This document shows, piece by piece, positions 46,199 through 58,000 of a stretch of 64,000 nt of DNA. Each line of letters begins with the position of its first letter. Position 1 is the first letter of the stretch. The position numbers and the translations under genes are program-made. Below the pieces are notes generated by a model. The model was not told the DNA's origin. It saw nothing but the letters and a program-made list of their open reading frames with translations, and did not search any database. Source of the stretch: Enoplolaimus lenunculus (taxonomy: Eukaryota > Nematoda > Enoplea > Enoplida > Thoracostomopsidae); the NCBI GenBank assembly GCA_030248215.1, contig JASANG010003829.1, positions 1 to 64,000 of the forward strand, given 5' to 3'.

Positions 46199-46432
46199 GT
46201 AAGCATGTGAGACATGCTTGTCCTTGTGCATATGCAATAAATGCAATGCACATTGTGTTGTACGGTCGACTCATATAGTCGACGAAAAATACAGTTGGAG
46301 AGGCGGGCTACGTGGCGCAGTGGTAGAGTGCTCGCTTAAGGATCTATACGCTGAGAGTTCGATCCCCGCTCTAGCCCGCTTTTCCAGCTGCTTAGTTGAA
46401 AGGTCTGAAGTCCCGGTTCCTACCTTGACTGA
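46199..46432 (+). mobile_element. tRNA-derived SINE, copy 1
   Basis: It begins AAGCATGTGAGACATGC and contains GTCGACTCATATAGTCGAC. The tRNA-like part at 46303-46379 has a perfect 8-bp closing stem (GCGGGCTA with TAGCCCGC) and a T-loop AGTTCGATCCCC. It ends TTTTCCAGCTGCTT plus about 40 bases. Copy 2 starts 342 bp further on. Confidence 0.75.
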
Positions 46433-46540
46433 CATGGGGGCTACGCCGTGAGCGCAATGGTAAACTGCCGCGCTATGAACACGGTATCCAGTCGAAAATA
46501 GGATGGACGGTCATGGGACGACCTTGTTTAAAATAAGGGC

Positions 46541-46775
46541 ATGTAAGCATGTGAGACATGCTTGTCCTGGTGCATATGCAATATATGCAATGCACATTGC
46601 GGTGTACGGTCGACACATATAGTCGACGAAAAATGCAGTTGGACAGGCGGGCTACGTGGCGCAGTGGTAGAGTGCTCGCTTAGGGATCCATAGGCTGAGA
46701 GTTCGATCCCCGCTCTAGCCCGCTTTTCCAGCTGCTTGGTAGAAAGGTCTGATGTCCTAGGTTCCTACCTCCCCA
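46541..46775 (+). mobile_element. tRNA-derived SINE, copy 2
   Basis: More than 90 percent identical by eye to 46199-46432, with the tRNA-like part at 46647-46723. The two lie in direct orientation, so they may be a tandem duplication rather than two insertions. Between them, near 46440-46480, another decayed tRNA-like sequence (GCCGTGAGCGCAATGGTAAA) can be seen. Confidence 0.75.
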
Positions 46776-47394
46776 TTTATGACCTTAACTGTATAACTTG
46801 TGATATTCCATTTAAATACGGCATTGGCCTATTCCCGTACTTAATTCCGGGTTCAGTATGCATGCAGCAAATTAACTTTTTCTTCCCTATGAAACTCGCG
46901 AGGCAGCCCAGCCTAGGAAAATATTGCATAGTAACGAAGTTAGCTATGCAATTAAAAGAAACAAACTTTTGAGCCTTGTCATGCTAAACTTGCAGCACGG
47001 AAACAATTCCAAATTTATGGTCTTATCAAAATGTTTTTGTTCTCATTCAATTCAAATAGGAGCCTTAGTGTTCGGCACATATGGAGTCTCGCGAGGGGTC
47101 TCCTCGGTACTGCTGATATGGGCAACCTAGGCGAGACATAGATTGTATCCCACCCGTCACAATTCTTTCCAAAAAAACTACAGGGTCTCAGCGTAGCAAA
47201 TTTTAACTTCTGCGCTGTTAATACAATTTAATGGTTGATCTGTAGTGTCTGCAGGTACGTATGGATAATAATTAGCAATAAAATGGTGTTTGCTTCTTGC
47301 GTGCTTCGCGCGTGGAGCTCCGTCAGATACTTGTCGATACGCTATTCGTTGCAGGAGCAAACTTATATACTCCTGCCGACTGCATTAACGGCAG

Positions 47395-47745
47395 ATGGGA
47401 ATATGGGACAGGCCTGTTTCGGCAAATGGGAAAACGGGACAGCTTCAAATTTTCACTGGGAGAACAAGAAAACGGGACAGGTTTGTTTCCGGCAAATGGG
47501 AAACCAGAACCGCTACTAGTTTTATCGCCGGGGAACGGGAAAGCGGGACAGGTTTGTTTCGGGTAAATGGAAAACGGGTCAGCTGCAAATTTTCGTTGAG
47601 TAATTAGGACAGGACAGGTTAATTTCGGGAAAACAGGACAGCTGCAATTTTTCGCTAGTGAAATAGGACAAGGTTATTCTTGCAACTGGGAAAACGGGAC
47701 AACTGCAAATTTTCTGTTGAAAAAAAGACAATGGGACAAAAATCA
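47395..47745 (+). repeat. Degenerate tandem repeat, GGGAAAACGGGACAG motif
   Basis: About five units of 60-80 bp, each with a variant of GGCAAATGGGAAAACGGGAC then CAGCTGCAAATTTTC. The GGGACAG core resembles the minisatellite of the MITEs at 24224 and 28760, but termini were not found. Confidence 0.65.
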
Positions 47746-49141
47746 AATTCTCTTGTACAAAACTTGCTAGATCGGGGTGGCGAACGAAGATGTTGGTAGT
47801 TGGGGTTGCGCCACCTGTCACTCCCCTCTGTACACCCGCAGCATTGGCAACTACAAAACAGCTTTTTAAGTGCGAATTTTTTTCTTTCAAAACACAGGTA
47901 GAGTTTTTATAATTTCTGATCGAGGGGATGCGGAATAGATAAAAACAATTTTATTCACAATGTCTGGCAAGATTCACATTGGGGGTAGGGATCCAGCCAT
48001 ATTTTTTTTGTGGAGACAGATTCTATAAGAAGACTGCTGCCCCCTGCAACCCGTATTTGAAAGGTCCCTTAGCAGAATGGGGGGCTGCCGCCCCCGCCCC
48101 CGAGCAACCCACACTGAAGCGAACTTGGTAACCAACGCACAAATAAGAACAACAACAAAGTTAAATATCTTCGCATATGCACAAACAAGAGTTGAAATGC
48201 TGCTCTCCGGCACTATTGCTGTCCCGCGGGAAAACGAGACACCTCTGAGAGTGAAACATGGGCCACCGTCGCACAGGTTGAAAAACTTAAAGCGAATACA
48301 GGGGTTCTCATTAAAACTAAAAACTTCTGAACTATTATTTTAGCTTAAAGTTTCTTGCCCATATTCAATTTATGTAAAAAATATCCCACTTAAAGAATAT
48401 AGCCCTGCCGATTAGTAGACAGGGGCACTGAGTATGTTGACCTAGAGACTAAGAAGCTTGCCTTTAGGCTTTGGATTTTAGGCAATATGTTCAGGCTTAG
48501 GCTTAGGATTAGGGATTCGTATTAAGTTCAGGTCGGCCAGTTTTACTTTTACGTAACTTAAGCCTACCCCGTGGCAATCCATTAGAAAACGGCACTGCGC
48601 TAAAGTAACATAAGTTTATACAATTCACTTTTAGTAATCAAGCCCTTAAAGTATACGAAGTCGCCAACAATAACAAAACTTGGTTTTGTTTCATTGGTAG
48701 GGCATGTACGTTTAATACATGGCTAGTGGTACTGGTCATTGCGCTTATATGCTGAAATTCGTATAGACCTGTTTATGGCTAAAACTAGGTTTTCGAACTG
48801 ATGACCTCTTGCAATTGGCGATTTTATAATTGGCTTAGAAGTGGTACAAATGAAATGCCGGAAATGTGTGGTTAGGTATTTTTTCACCTTTTCGCTTCCG
48901 GTAAATTTTTCCGGAATTAAAAATTCCAGTGTTGAAATTTTGTCCGTGGAAATTAAGACATTTTACTAAAAAATGACGATAATTAATTATTACTATTGGA
49001 GAATGGTAGGGAAATTCGCGAGTCTGTGCCCTAGCTATGTGTAAAATGGGCTGAATTTGAAAGCGCAGTTAAGCGGTAAACTTTCCTAACCCACGTGAAA
49101 TTTCTGTTTTGTTATGTTCACAGCTGTGCCAAGATAAATGT

Positions 49142-50225
49142 ATGGTAAACTACAAAGTAGTTCTTTTACACAATGACTGGACCTACAAGCAGAAATGTAT
49201 CGACCTTCTTAACTCTGAATGGCCGAGATCCAATTATGCTCGATCCATTAGTTTGGCCAAGAGTTGCGAAGACTTTCCTGTGTCTCTTTTGCTAGTGAAC
49301 AAGAATAATCTGGAAATTGAAACTTCTGCAGATGATGTCCTGGCTTATGCAAAACTTTGTAGGCTACCAGGTACGTTCTTTTTTCCAACGCGACCCTCCA
49401 GGTGAAAGTGACATCAAAATTATATGCTTTGTATAATCACGCACCGATTGTGTTTTACATTTTGGAGTTTTGTCATTTTGTTTGCATACCTTTTCATATG
49501 CTTATTTAATCAAATGTTGGAGTCTGTTAACCGAAGTAACTGGTGGATTTTTATTTTGCACAAAGCTAAATGCCAGGTTGTTTCATAACGTGTATCGCTT
49601 TCATTGACACTTAGAGTTCATGTGTTTCAAAACCTGGTGTTGTCGTTTATTATTTATATATTATTTTCATCGTTAAGGTGATCCGCATTGGATATGGATA
49701 GAGTCCGTTGTTGTTCAGTTGAAGTTACGAGGGCAAGGATTTGGAAAGGCGATTATGTATGAAGCTGAAAAATATGCTTCAAATCGCGACTTTACGGCAA
49801 TTGTTTTGTCTACGCATGATAAGCAAGAATTCTATCGACACTTGGGATACAACGACTGCTCACCTGTGCTCAATATTGGAGCGCATGCTAGCTTGATTCA
49901 AGGGGAACAGTTTATCACCTTACGAAATGCACTAGCAAATGCATCGAATGACCAATTTGACCGTAATAGAAACCTATCTGGAGGTTCGCATAGTGGTATT
50001 AAAGTTGAATTGATTGATTCGTATTGCACAGGGTCTGTTGCTCAGGGTTCACCTTCACCTGTCTCAGTCCAAAATCGAGTAGCTTGCGTCCCACCCCCGC
50101 CTCCTCCACCTGCACCTCCCTCTCCTTTAAAGAATACTGCTCTTATAAACAATATTAATCCTAAGCCAGGCGAAGTGACGTTTATGAAAAAGATCTTGCG
50201 AATTGTTGACGGTTCGGTTGTATAA
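49142..50225 (+). CDS. NAA80: NAA80 (NatH), actin N-terminal acetyltransferase
   Basis: Two exons, 49142-49370 and 49678-50225, joined in phase 1; 258 residues. GNAT-fold enzyme that in animals acetylates the processed N-terminus of actin in the cytosol. The acetyl-CoA loop is RGQGFG (residues 94-99). LNSEWPRSNYAR and the STHDKQEFYRHLGY stretch match NAA80 closely. The C-terminal insert carries seven consecutive prolines (residues 215-221, PPPPPPPAPPSP), as in vertebrate NAA80, where this segment binds profilin. The start chosen is MVNYKVVLLH, because an acceptor TTCACAG lies 19 bases upstream; the open frame could begin eleven codons earlier, but that Met would precede the acceptor. An out-of-frame ATG lies four bases before the chosen start. 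The acceptor next to the start may mark a 5' UTR exon or a trans-spliced leader site. Confidence 0.93.
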
Positions 50226-52063
50226 ACGTAAAATAATCTATCTATGATTTCTAATGAAACGATGTTTTCTACTACGTACGTACCTTTTCGCATAAAATGC
50301 GTAAAATACAGTTGCTCTGCACCTTCAATATGATGGAATTTGTAATCTACTAGTGAACTGAACATAGCGTAGTACGTTTGTGCTGGAGTAAAAAATAGCG
50401 TTTATACCGAATAATTAGTTGCGTTCGCAAATCTAGTTTGATTTTAAATAACCTCATGTAGCAATATAATGAGCTTTTTGGGTTGTAGCAATATAATGAG
50501 CTTTTTGGGTCCACAATTTTTTGTTTTCGGTTGAGTACTTTTCTATATCTGGAATAGCAAAGCGTTTGTTAAATATGAGCTTATTTTACGAAACTTGTTT
50601 TGATTGTTTTCTGACTTGCGTACAATAAGGTTTTGCGCAAAGTTGTTCTGTTCTAAACTTTTGGTTCATAGTGGTTTTATTTTTAGAGATATATTGTGCA
50701 TTATTATTGACCACTTCAATCGAAACGTCTTTTATGTGTGTAGGTAGATAAGTTTTTGACGCTTTAATGACTAATGTTTGCAGTACAATTTTGTGCCAAT
50801 AAATTTTTATTTGTTGCAGCTTGTTGCTATTGGTTATAATTTTTATATCGAGTGAGGTAGTTACAATTTAACTCGAAATATCGTAGAAGCTTACTCCGTA
50901 AATTTTAACCTGTAAGTATTTTCATTTGGTTTCACGCTTCTTTTTTGAGCAATCTCTGCAATTAAAGCTTTATTTTCCAATGTTATTCGATACCAACTTA
51001 CCCAATTGACATCCCCTACGTTTTTCCGCTATCCAGTAGGCGAATTCCTTCCGGGCATCGATTTTTAAGCATAGTTTAGAGCAGTTAATTTCGCTTATGC
51101 ATTGTAGGTTGTGGCGGACAAATTTTTGCATATATATATATAGCAGGTGCGCTTTTGGGGAGCAACCAGAGCCGGAGAACAAATTTTGCCGTGGTCGGAG
51201 GTGAATCTGAATCAAATAATGAATTAAGTAATTTATACAAAACAGCGATGCATTGTGTAAATGATTAGTTCTCTCTGATTTTCTGTAGTTAAAGTTTCAA
51301 CAATATTTCCCAGGGTTAAACAGGCTCATCGAAATGTTAACATTTCTAACAGAAAAATTTCAGTATCGAAACGTCTCGAACCTTCAGTAAAATCATAGGT
51401 AGATCTACACCGACTTCCTGCGATCATGAGCTGAAAACGCAAAAACATGATTTTTCAGGTTCCAGAAAATTTACTTTTTAGGACATTTCGCTCCCCCAAT
51501 TATTGAGCTTCTTCAATATTCCAGTTTTATAAACCGGCTAGCCAGGGTGCAAAGAGAGGTGAAAAATACCGGAGCTGGAGGTCAGCGAAACTTCTCGGAG
51601 CCGGAGGTGAGGCGAAAGTAAGTAGTGAAATCATGGTTAATTAGTTACTTTTAGTCAATATCTGCAATATGTTAAGTGGTTTCGTTTTACGCTAATTTTC
51701 TGTAAAATTTCCAAAATTCTTTCCTGAAATTTGTGACAAATGTAAAACGAAATGCGCTACATAGAGAAATTTTGCAAAATTATGCAAAATTTCACTACCG
51801 AGATTGCCGGTACCTCCGGCAAAAGTTCTACCGTAGCCGCAGGCCGATTTTCTGCCGCAGCCGGAGGCCGATTTTCTGTCGGAGCCGGAGGCAGACCTCC
51901 GGTTGTACACTGCGGCTAGCCCATCTTAATTATAATAAGAGCCTGTCGAGTGCGGGACTTGAGAGTTGGAAGGTTACGCTTAGGTTTGTACTTAGCAGAC
52001 AAGAAGATATTTCTCTGTTGTACGGTTGCATATGTTCAATATCGGTTCTAGAAATATTTAGCT
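50226..52063. other. Intergenic DNA between NAA80 and SSRP1
   Basis: Includes a two-copy direct repeat of about 27 bp at 50458-50511 (AGCAATATAATGAGCTTTTT) and a hAT-like MITE at 51543-51912. Positions 51913-52063 should include the SSRP1 5' UTR. Nothing else recognised. Confidence 0.6.
51543..51912. mobile_element. hAT-like MITE, CCGGAGG family
   Basis: 370 bp, starting CAGGGTGCAAAGAGAGGTG and ending ACCTCCGGTTGTACACTG, flanked by perfect duplications CGGCTAGC. It carries repeated GCCGGAGGC motifs near the right end. Homologous to 36781-37115. It lies 151 bp upstream of the SSRP1 start codon. Confidence 0.9.
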
Positions 52064-55000
52064 ATGGTATCACTAGATTACAATGATGTGTCCATGGAAA
52101 ATATTGGTGTTTTGGTGAGTCATGCACTCCCCTTTAAATTCGAAAACTGGAGAATGTTGTTAATGATATTTACTATCAAGACAGTTAGTCCAATGTTGAG
52201 GGTTTGCGTAAGAAAAGTTTATTCCTCGATCCCTAATTTATACTTCCTATGTGCTCTTTTCTTTAATTGTCAGGTCAGAAATTCAGAAATACACTTGAGA
52301 TTCGATTTTAATGCTTGTTATAATATTATAGTCTCTGCTGTTACACTGGGTTTTCTTAGGTTGTAGTTTGTGTTCTAAAACCAGTTTTAGAACGCCGGAC
52401 GCATGAAGCTAACTGACGCAGGCGTTGATTTTAAAAACAACAAAACTGGCCGAGTAGAACGTATTGCCGCGTCAGATATTGAAGCATGCAGCTGGATTCG
52501 GCTCGGAAACAAACCGGGACTGCGTATCACAATGCAAAATGGTAACAAACATCGGTTTGCCGGATTCAAAGAAGAAGTTAGTATTTAAAAGATAAAGTCG
52601 AAGTCCGTCTCATTCATTGATGTCAAGTGCATGTATATTTCTGATATTGTGTTCAAGGAATGTCCTTTTATCAACTGCTTTCTTCACTTCGGGTCACTCG
52701 TGTAACTTTTTAATATTTAACTTAAATATGTAGCCGCAGAAAAACTCTACACCAAAACAGTGAGGATTTCGTCGTTTCTCATGTGATTGGCAATGTTTTA
52801 TTTACTGAGTCAATAAATTTCAGGACGAAGACAAGTTGCGTAAATTTTTGAAGCAATGCTGGGAAGTCGAGTTGGAGTCGAAAATGCCGTGCGTGAAGGG
52901 GTGGAACTATGGGGACGCAGAATTTCGTGGTATGTTAGTACGCTAAGATAGCAATGTATTCTAATTTGAATAAATGAAAATTCGCCGAATCTTTTGACGC
53001 CGTAAACCAGTCTTTTCCTTTATCGTACGCCAGTTATTTTCCATTAAACAGATATCCTACGCAAAAAGTGTAAAACGTTATCTGGATCTTGAACCAGTGA
53101 TGAAAAATTAGTTCAAATTTTTTACTTTGGTAATACACAAAATGATTGTGTATGAATTTCTTTCATGCTAATCGAGTTGGGTGTTAGTTATTCGGCGATC
53201 TGAGAAAATTGCATTTTTATGACCGGTACTAAGTCGTTAAATGGTTTATAAATTTCATCCAAGTGATCGGGAGAAGCGATTTTTGCCAATGTATGTATCT
53301 GCGGTGAGTGTAAAAACGCATCAGATAGTCATTTTGCATTACTGTGCCTGTTGATATATTTTTAAATTAACATTAGATATTTTTCATGATATTTTATATA
53401 ATGGTTGTGGAACTCTGTATACATATAATATCCTTCTAAACACGCTGCTCGCATTTAATTTGATTTACAGCGTGGTTTATTTCTGTTATCAAGGGTCAAT
53501 GATGACATTTCATGTGGATGAACAGGAATGTTTTGAAATTCCGTTGAATTACGTGTCAAATGCTCAAACAGGAAAAAATGAAGTAACTCTTGAATTTCAT
53601 CAAAACGATGATGCTTCGGTTTCGTTGTGCGAAATGCGATTGTTTATGCCCGCAGACTGTGCTAGTGAGACTGGTGATGCGGTTCAAGTACGCTATACGG
53701 CTTATAAAATTTGGTTACATTTTCTGAAAAACATGGCCCGTATTCTCAAATGTGTGCAGCACACCTCACCAGTTGGCATGGATGTTGGCCGGAAAAAATT
53801 GCCAGAAAAATATTAAACAATTCATAAATATAATTTGCAACCAAGTATGATATAAAATAACGTTTTTAGATACACGTACTGGCTTCTCCACAGCTTGAAA
53901 ATTTCCGCCGGGGGGCGTTTCCTGGGGGCCCCCCAGGAGTTTCCTGGGGGGCAGTTTTCCTGGGGGCCCCCAGATGATCAGGGGGGCAGGCTTAAAATTT
54001 TGCAAACCGACTTTTTGGACCATTTTTTTTAATTCTAGACCGTGTTTCCAACTCAACGTAAGATTACTCATCGCTCAACATGACAAAAATTTCTCGCAAA
54101 CGCTAATAACAATAATTTTAACTAATATTACGTATATACTACTGACAACTTAACCAGAAGTTGAAAGAAGCACAATTATATAAAATATAGATAATCTATA
54201 ATTGAAACTGTGTTCAATTTATCATAAGGCTCAGGCGGGTTGAACTTGCTGCTGCAAGGTACTTTCGAATGCTGTATGCCTGAAACGGTCTTTATATAAT
54301 TGTGCTTTTTCAGTTCATTATTGAATTGTATTAGTTACTACGGATATTTGTAACGCTATTAAAAATTATGAGTACTCAGCGTAATATAAAATCATATTTT
54401 GCCGAATGTCCGCCTCAAAAGAAGTCCAGGTCTTTACGTTTTAACATTGAAAATTTTTGACCTAGAAAAATCCTGGGGACCCCCAGCAAAAAAATTTGCT
54501 GTGGGGCATTTTGCTGGGAGGCGGCCGAAAATTTGCCGGGGAGCCTTTCCTGGGGGCGGCAAAATTTTCGCCGTGGGGAAAATGAAAATTTCGAAAAGTG
54601 CTGGGGCCCCCCGCTGTGGAGAAGCCAGACGTAACTAATTTAGTTGCAACACATTGGCTGGGTTTCCAAAACCCTACTTAAGTACGACTCAGTACGTAAG
54701 TACGGGCTAAGTTATTGCTTAGCTATTTTACCGTTTTTAAAGCGTAGTTAAGTTAGGTAGATACTTAAGTCGCTGACTAAATTTGATAAGCTACAATTAA
54801 CCGCTTAGGCATAATAACCTTGGCCTAATAGAAATTGTAGACTCATGATGTCTCCTTAATATAAAGCAAAAGTGTTAGTTTCTTGTCATGACAATGGCCG
54901 TTAGCTGGCGTTTCTTTGGTTGTGCTCGAAAATTTAAATATTTACTTAATTCGGCGTAAGTAAGATTTCAGAAACCCGGCCAATAATAATCACCGTGTAT

Positions 55001-58000
55001 ATGTCCACCAGGACACATTGGCTGGGTCTCCAAATGCCTACTTAACTGACTTCTCCACAGCGGGGGGGGCCAGCACTTTTCGAAATTTTCATTTTCCCCC
55101 CGGCGAAAATTTTGCCGCCCCCAGGAAAGGCCCCCCGGCGAAGTTTCGGCCGCCCCACCAGCAAAATGCCCCCCAGCAAATTTTTTTGCTGGGGGCCCCC
55201 AATGACTTTTCTAAGCCAAAAATTTTCAATGTTAAAACATAAAGACCTGGACTTTTTTGAGGCGGACATTCGGCAAAATGTGATTTTATATTACGCTGAG
55301 TACTCATAATTTTTTAATAGCGTTACAAATACCGGTAGTAACTAGTACAATTCAATAATGAACTGAAAAAAGCACAATTATATAAAGACCGTTTCAGGGC
55401 ATACAGCATTCGAAAGTACCTTGCAGCAACAAGTTCAACCCGCCTGAGCCTTATGATAAACTGAAGCTGTGACTAATATATAAAATATATGTTAATCACA
55501 GTTTCAATTATAGATTATCTATATTTTATATAATTGGGCTTCTTTCAACTTCTGGTAAAGTTGTCAGTAATATTAGTTAAAATTATTGTTATTAGCGTTT
55601 GCGGGGAATTTTTGTCATGTTGAGCTTGAGCGATGAGTAATCGTCAGTTGAGTTGGAAACACGATCTAGAATAAAAAAATGGTCCAAAAAGCCGGCTTGC
55701 AAAATTTTGAGCCTGCCCCCAAATCATCTGGGGGGCCTCCAGGAAAACTGCCCCCCAGCAAAATTAGCTGCCCCCCGGGAAACTCCTGGACACCCCAGGA
55801 AACGCCCCCCGGCGGAAATTTTCAAGCTGTGGAGAAGCCAGCTTAAGTACATCTTTATACTTACGTACGTGCTAAGTAATTACTTAACCATTTTCCCGTT
55901 TTTAAAAGCGTACTTAAGTACGTAAATACTTAAGTCGCTGACTAAATTTATACATTACAAAGTAACCGTTGAGGCATACTAACCTTGGTTTAATTGAAAT
56001 TGTACTCATGGAGTCTGGTTAACATAACGCGAAACTTACTTCCTTGTTATGGCAGTAGCTCTAAGTCGGTGACTAAATTTGATTACAAAGTAACCGTTGA
56101 GGCATGCTAACCTTGGTTTAATTGAAATTGTACTCATGATGATGATGATGATAGCCCTCTTTGAAGCTTCCTTCCTATATTTGGTATCCCAGATGCTTGG
56201 CGACGGCAACTGGGTCTGTCCACAGAGATTCTTCCGTTGCCCCAAGATATGGGCGGTATTATGTGGCCCGACGTTGCAATCTGGGCAGACGTCGACGATC
56301 TGATTATTGATCCTTGCCAGGTACGAGTTCAGATGTCTGCTGTAGCCAGATCTTAGTTGTGCGAGGTGGGTTCTCACTTGGCGGGGCAGAGATTCTTCAG
56401 TTGAGCAGATCGGCGGAGGATATCCCCCCAGGACGAGATTCTGCTTATACCCGTGTTTTGCGCTCTCCACAGCAGAAGAATGGAGTGACTTAATCCCGGC
56501 CTTGAGATTTTCATCATCGAGACGACCCCCCGGGGGCAGCAGGTGAGTATATTCAGCAGAGTGTTTGTACCAAACCGTAGGTTTCATATTTGGTCTTGCT
56601 GGAACTTGTTTGATACAACTGTCATGGCATGGGTGTGCGGGGTGGTGGCTGGAGAATGCGAACTGGCGGGCAATAAGCTGGTTGTGCTTCTTTACAGGCA
56701 GTTCTTTGGCCTCGCGATGAAGGTCATCGATGTCGGTCATTTGCATGCATCCGATGGCAATGCGCAGTGCAGTAGTCTGCGATCTTTGTAGGCGTGTCCA
56801 GTGTGTTTCCGTGAGGATTGGTTCCCAGACGGGACAACAGTAGCTTAGAATCGATCTGCTAATAGCTCTGTATGACAGTAACAGGGTTTGTGTGACTTGT
56901 TTAGTGCCCTCCACTCATGCGTTTCTGATGTTTTGATGAGCTCCAAAAATTGTTCCACGCCCAAACGTAAATTTTTAAGAAATTCGAATTTTAAGGTCAC
57001 AAATTCCTCTATTGGACTCATAATTTTTAGTCGAAAAATTAGACAAATTATATACCATTTGAAGCGCATTGCGGCGCTAAAACGAATATTGCTAAATGTT
57101 TACCAATTAGACGTATGGCTAACGAGTTATTGTCTATTAACGAAACTTGACGCCGAACCATTTTTGGGCAAATGCCGGCTAATTTTTCGATAACCGATCA
57201 CTCAGACAAAGAATGAAATATTTCCATTTTGTTCCGGAAAAATGAAAAAATCATTTTTTCCGATCATAATTTTTTCGAATAAAAACAACCCTGCCAGCTG
57301 GCGATAGGTATGGTATGTTGCGAACCAGGTAAGGATGGGGTTAGAAATGCAGCACATTTTTTCTTTTGATTTGTTTTAATTCTGTACCAATTTTCCGATC
57401 TACAACTGCAGTGTTGGTCAGTTGAAATCTATCGCTAACTGGTATACGCAATTGAGAGTATGGACGCTTATCTGAAAGCAGCGATAGGTGCTTTTTGCAT
57501 TTTAAAATTCGAACATAAATCGTATTATATTGAATTGTTTTCTTGCAAGATGAGATTGTCTCAATTTAACTTTACAGTTAAGTCAAGTAAAACTTTCGTT
57601 ACTATCCTTATTGTGTTTCTGAGCAGCATTTCAGGAGTTTTACGATAATGTAATGACTAAAGCAGGGATCATACAAGTATCTGGTTCTGCTATTGCTACT
57701 TTGCCTCAAATATCGTGCGCCACACCTCGGTATGTTAGTTCTAACCTGTTCTGCATGGATTGGTAATTGAACCGGTAGAATATTTCAAATATTCTGTGAT
57801 GTATTTTTGACAACTTTTGAAAATTTGATTGCAAATATTCCATTAACAATGTTGTTTCATGTGTAAGTTCAAGATTAAATCAAAAAATCTACTTTTGCAA
57901 GAACGGTATATAATGCTTACACACGATTTATTTAATAATTTAGTGCTCTTGGTTACATGCAAGAAGGTGCTATACCGATAATTTTAAACTTTTTTCGTTG

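Larger units (their letters stand above)
45064..49141. other. Intergenic DNA between CLPTM1 and NAA80
   Basis: Both genes should have promoters here, but no motif can be assigned. Recognisable content: a cluster of tRNA-like SINEs (45296-46775), a degenerate tandem repeat (47395-47745), a terminal fragment of the GGGACAG family ending in AACATGGGCC at 48264, and a TTAGGC-like tract at about 48480-48520. The sequence TTCACAG at 49117-49123 is a good acceptor just before the NAA80 start. Confidence 0.6.
53688..57634. other. SSRP1 intron 4, nested transposons
   Basis: 3.95 kb. Contains an inverted pair of CTGGCTTCTCCACAG elements (53879-54628, 55046-55841), two copies of the ACTTAAGT family, one of them interrupted by the second of that pair, and a truncated LINE (56144-56930). 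From 56930 to 57634 nothing recognisable was seen. Confidence 0.75.

Noticed and set aside
50970-51215. 81-codon minus-strand frame
   Set aside because: No recognisable family, overlaps a low-complexity TATATA tract, and has no supporting splice structure.
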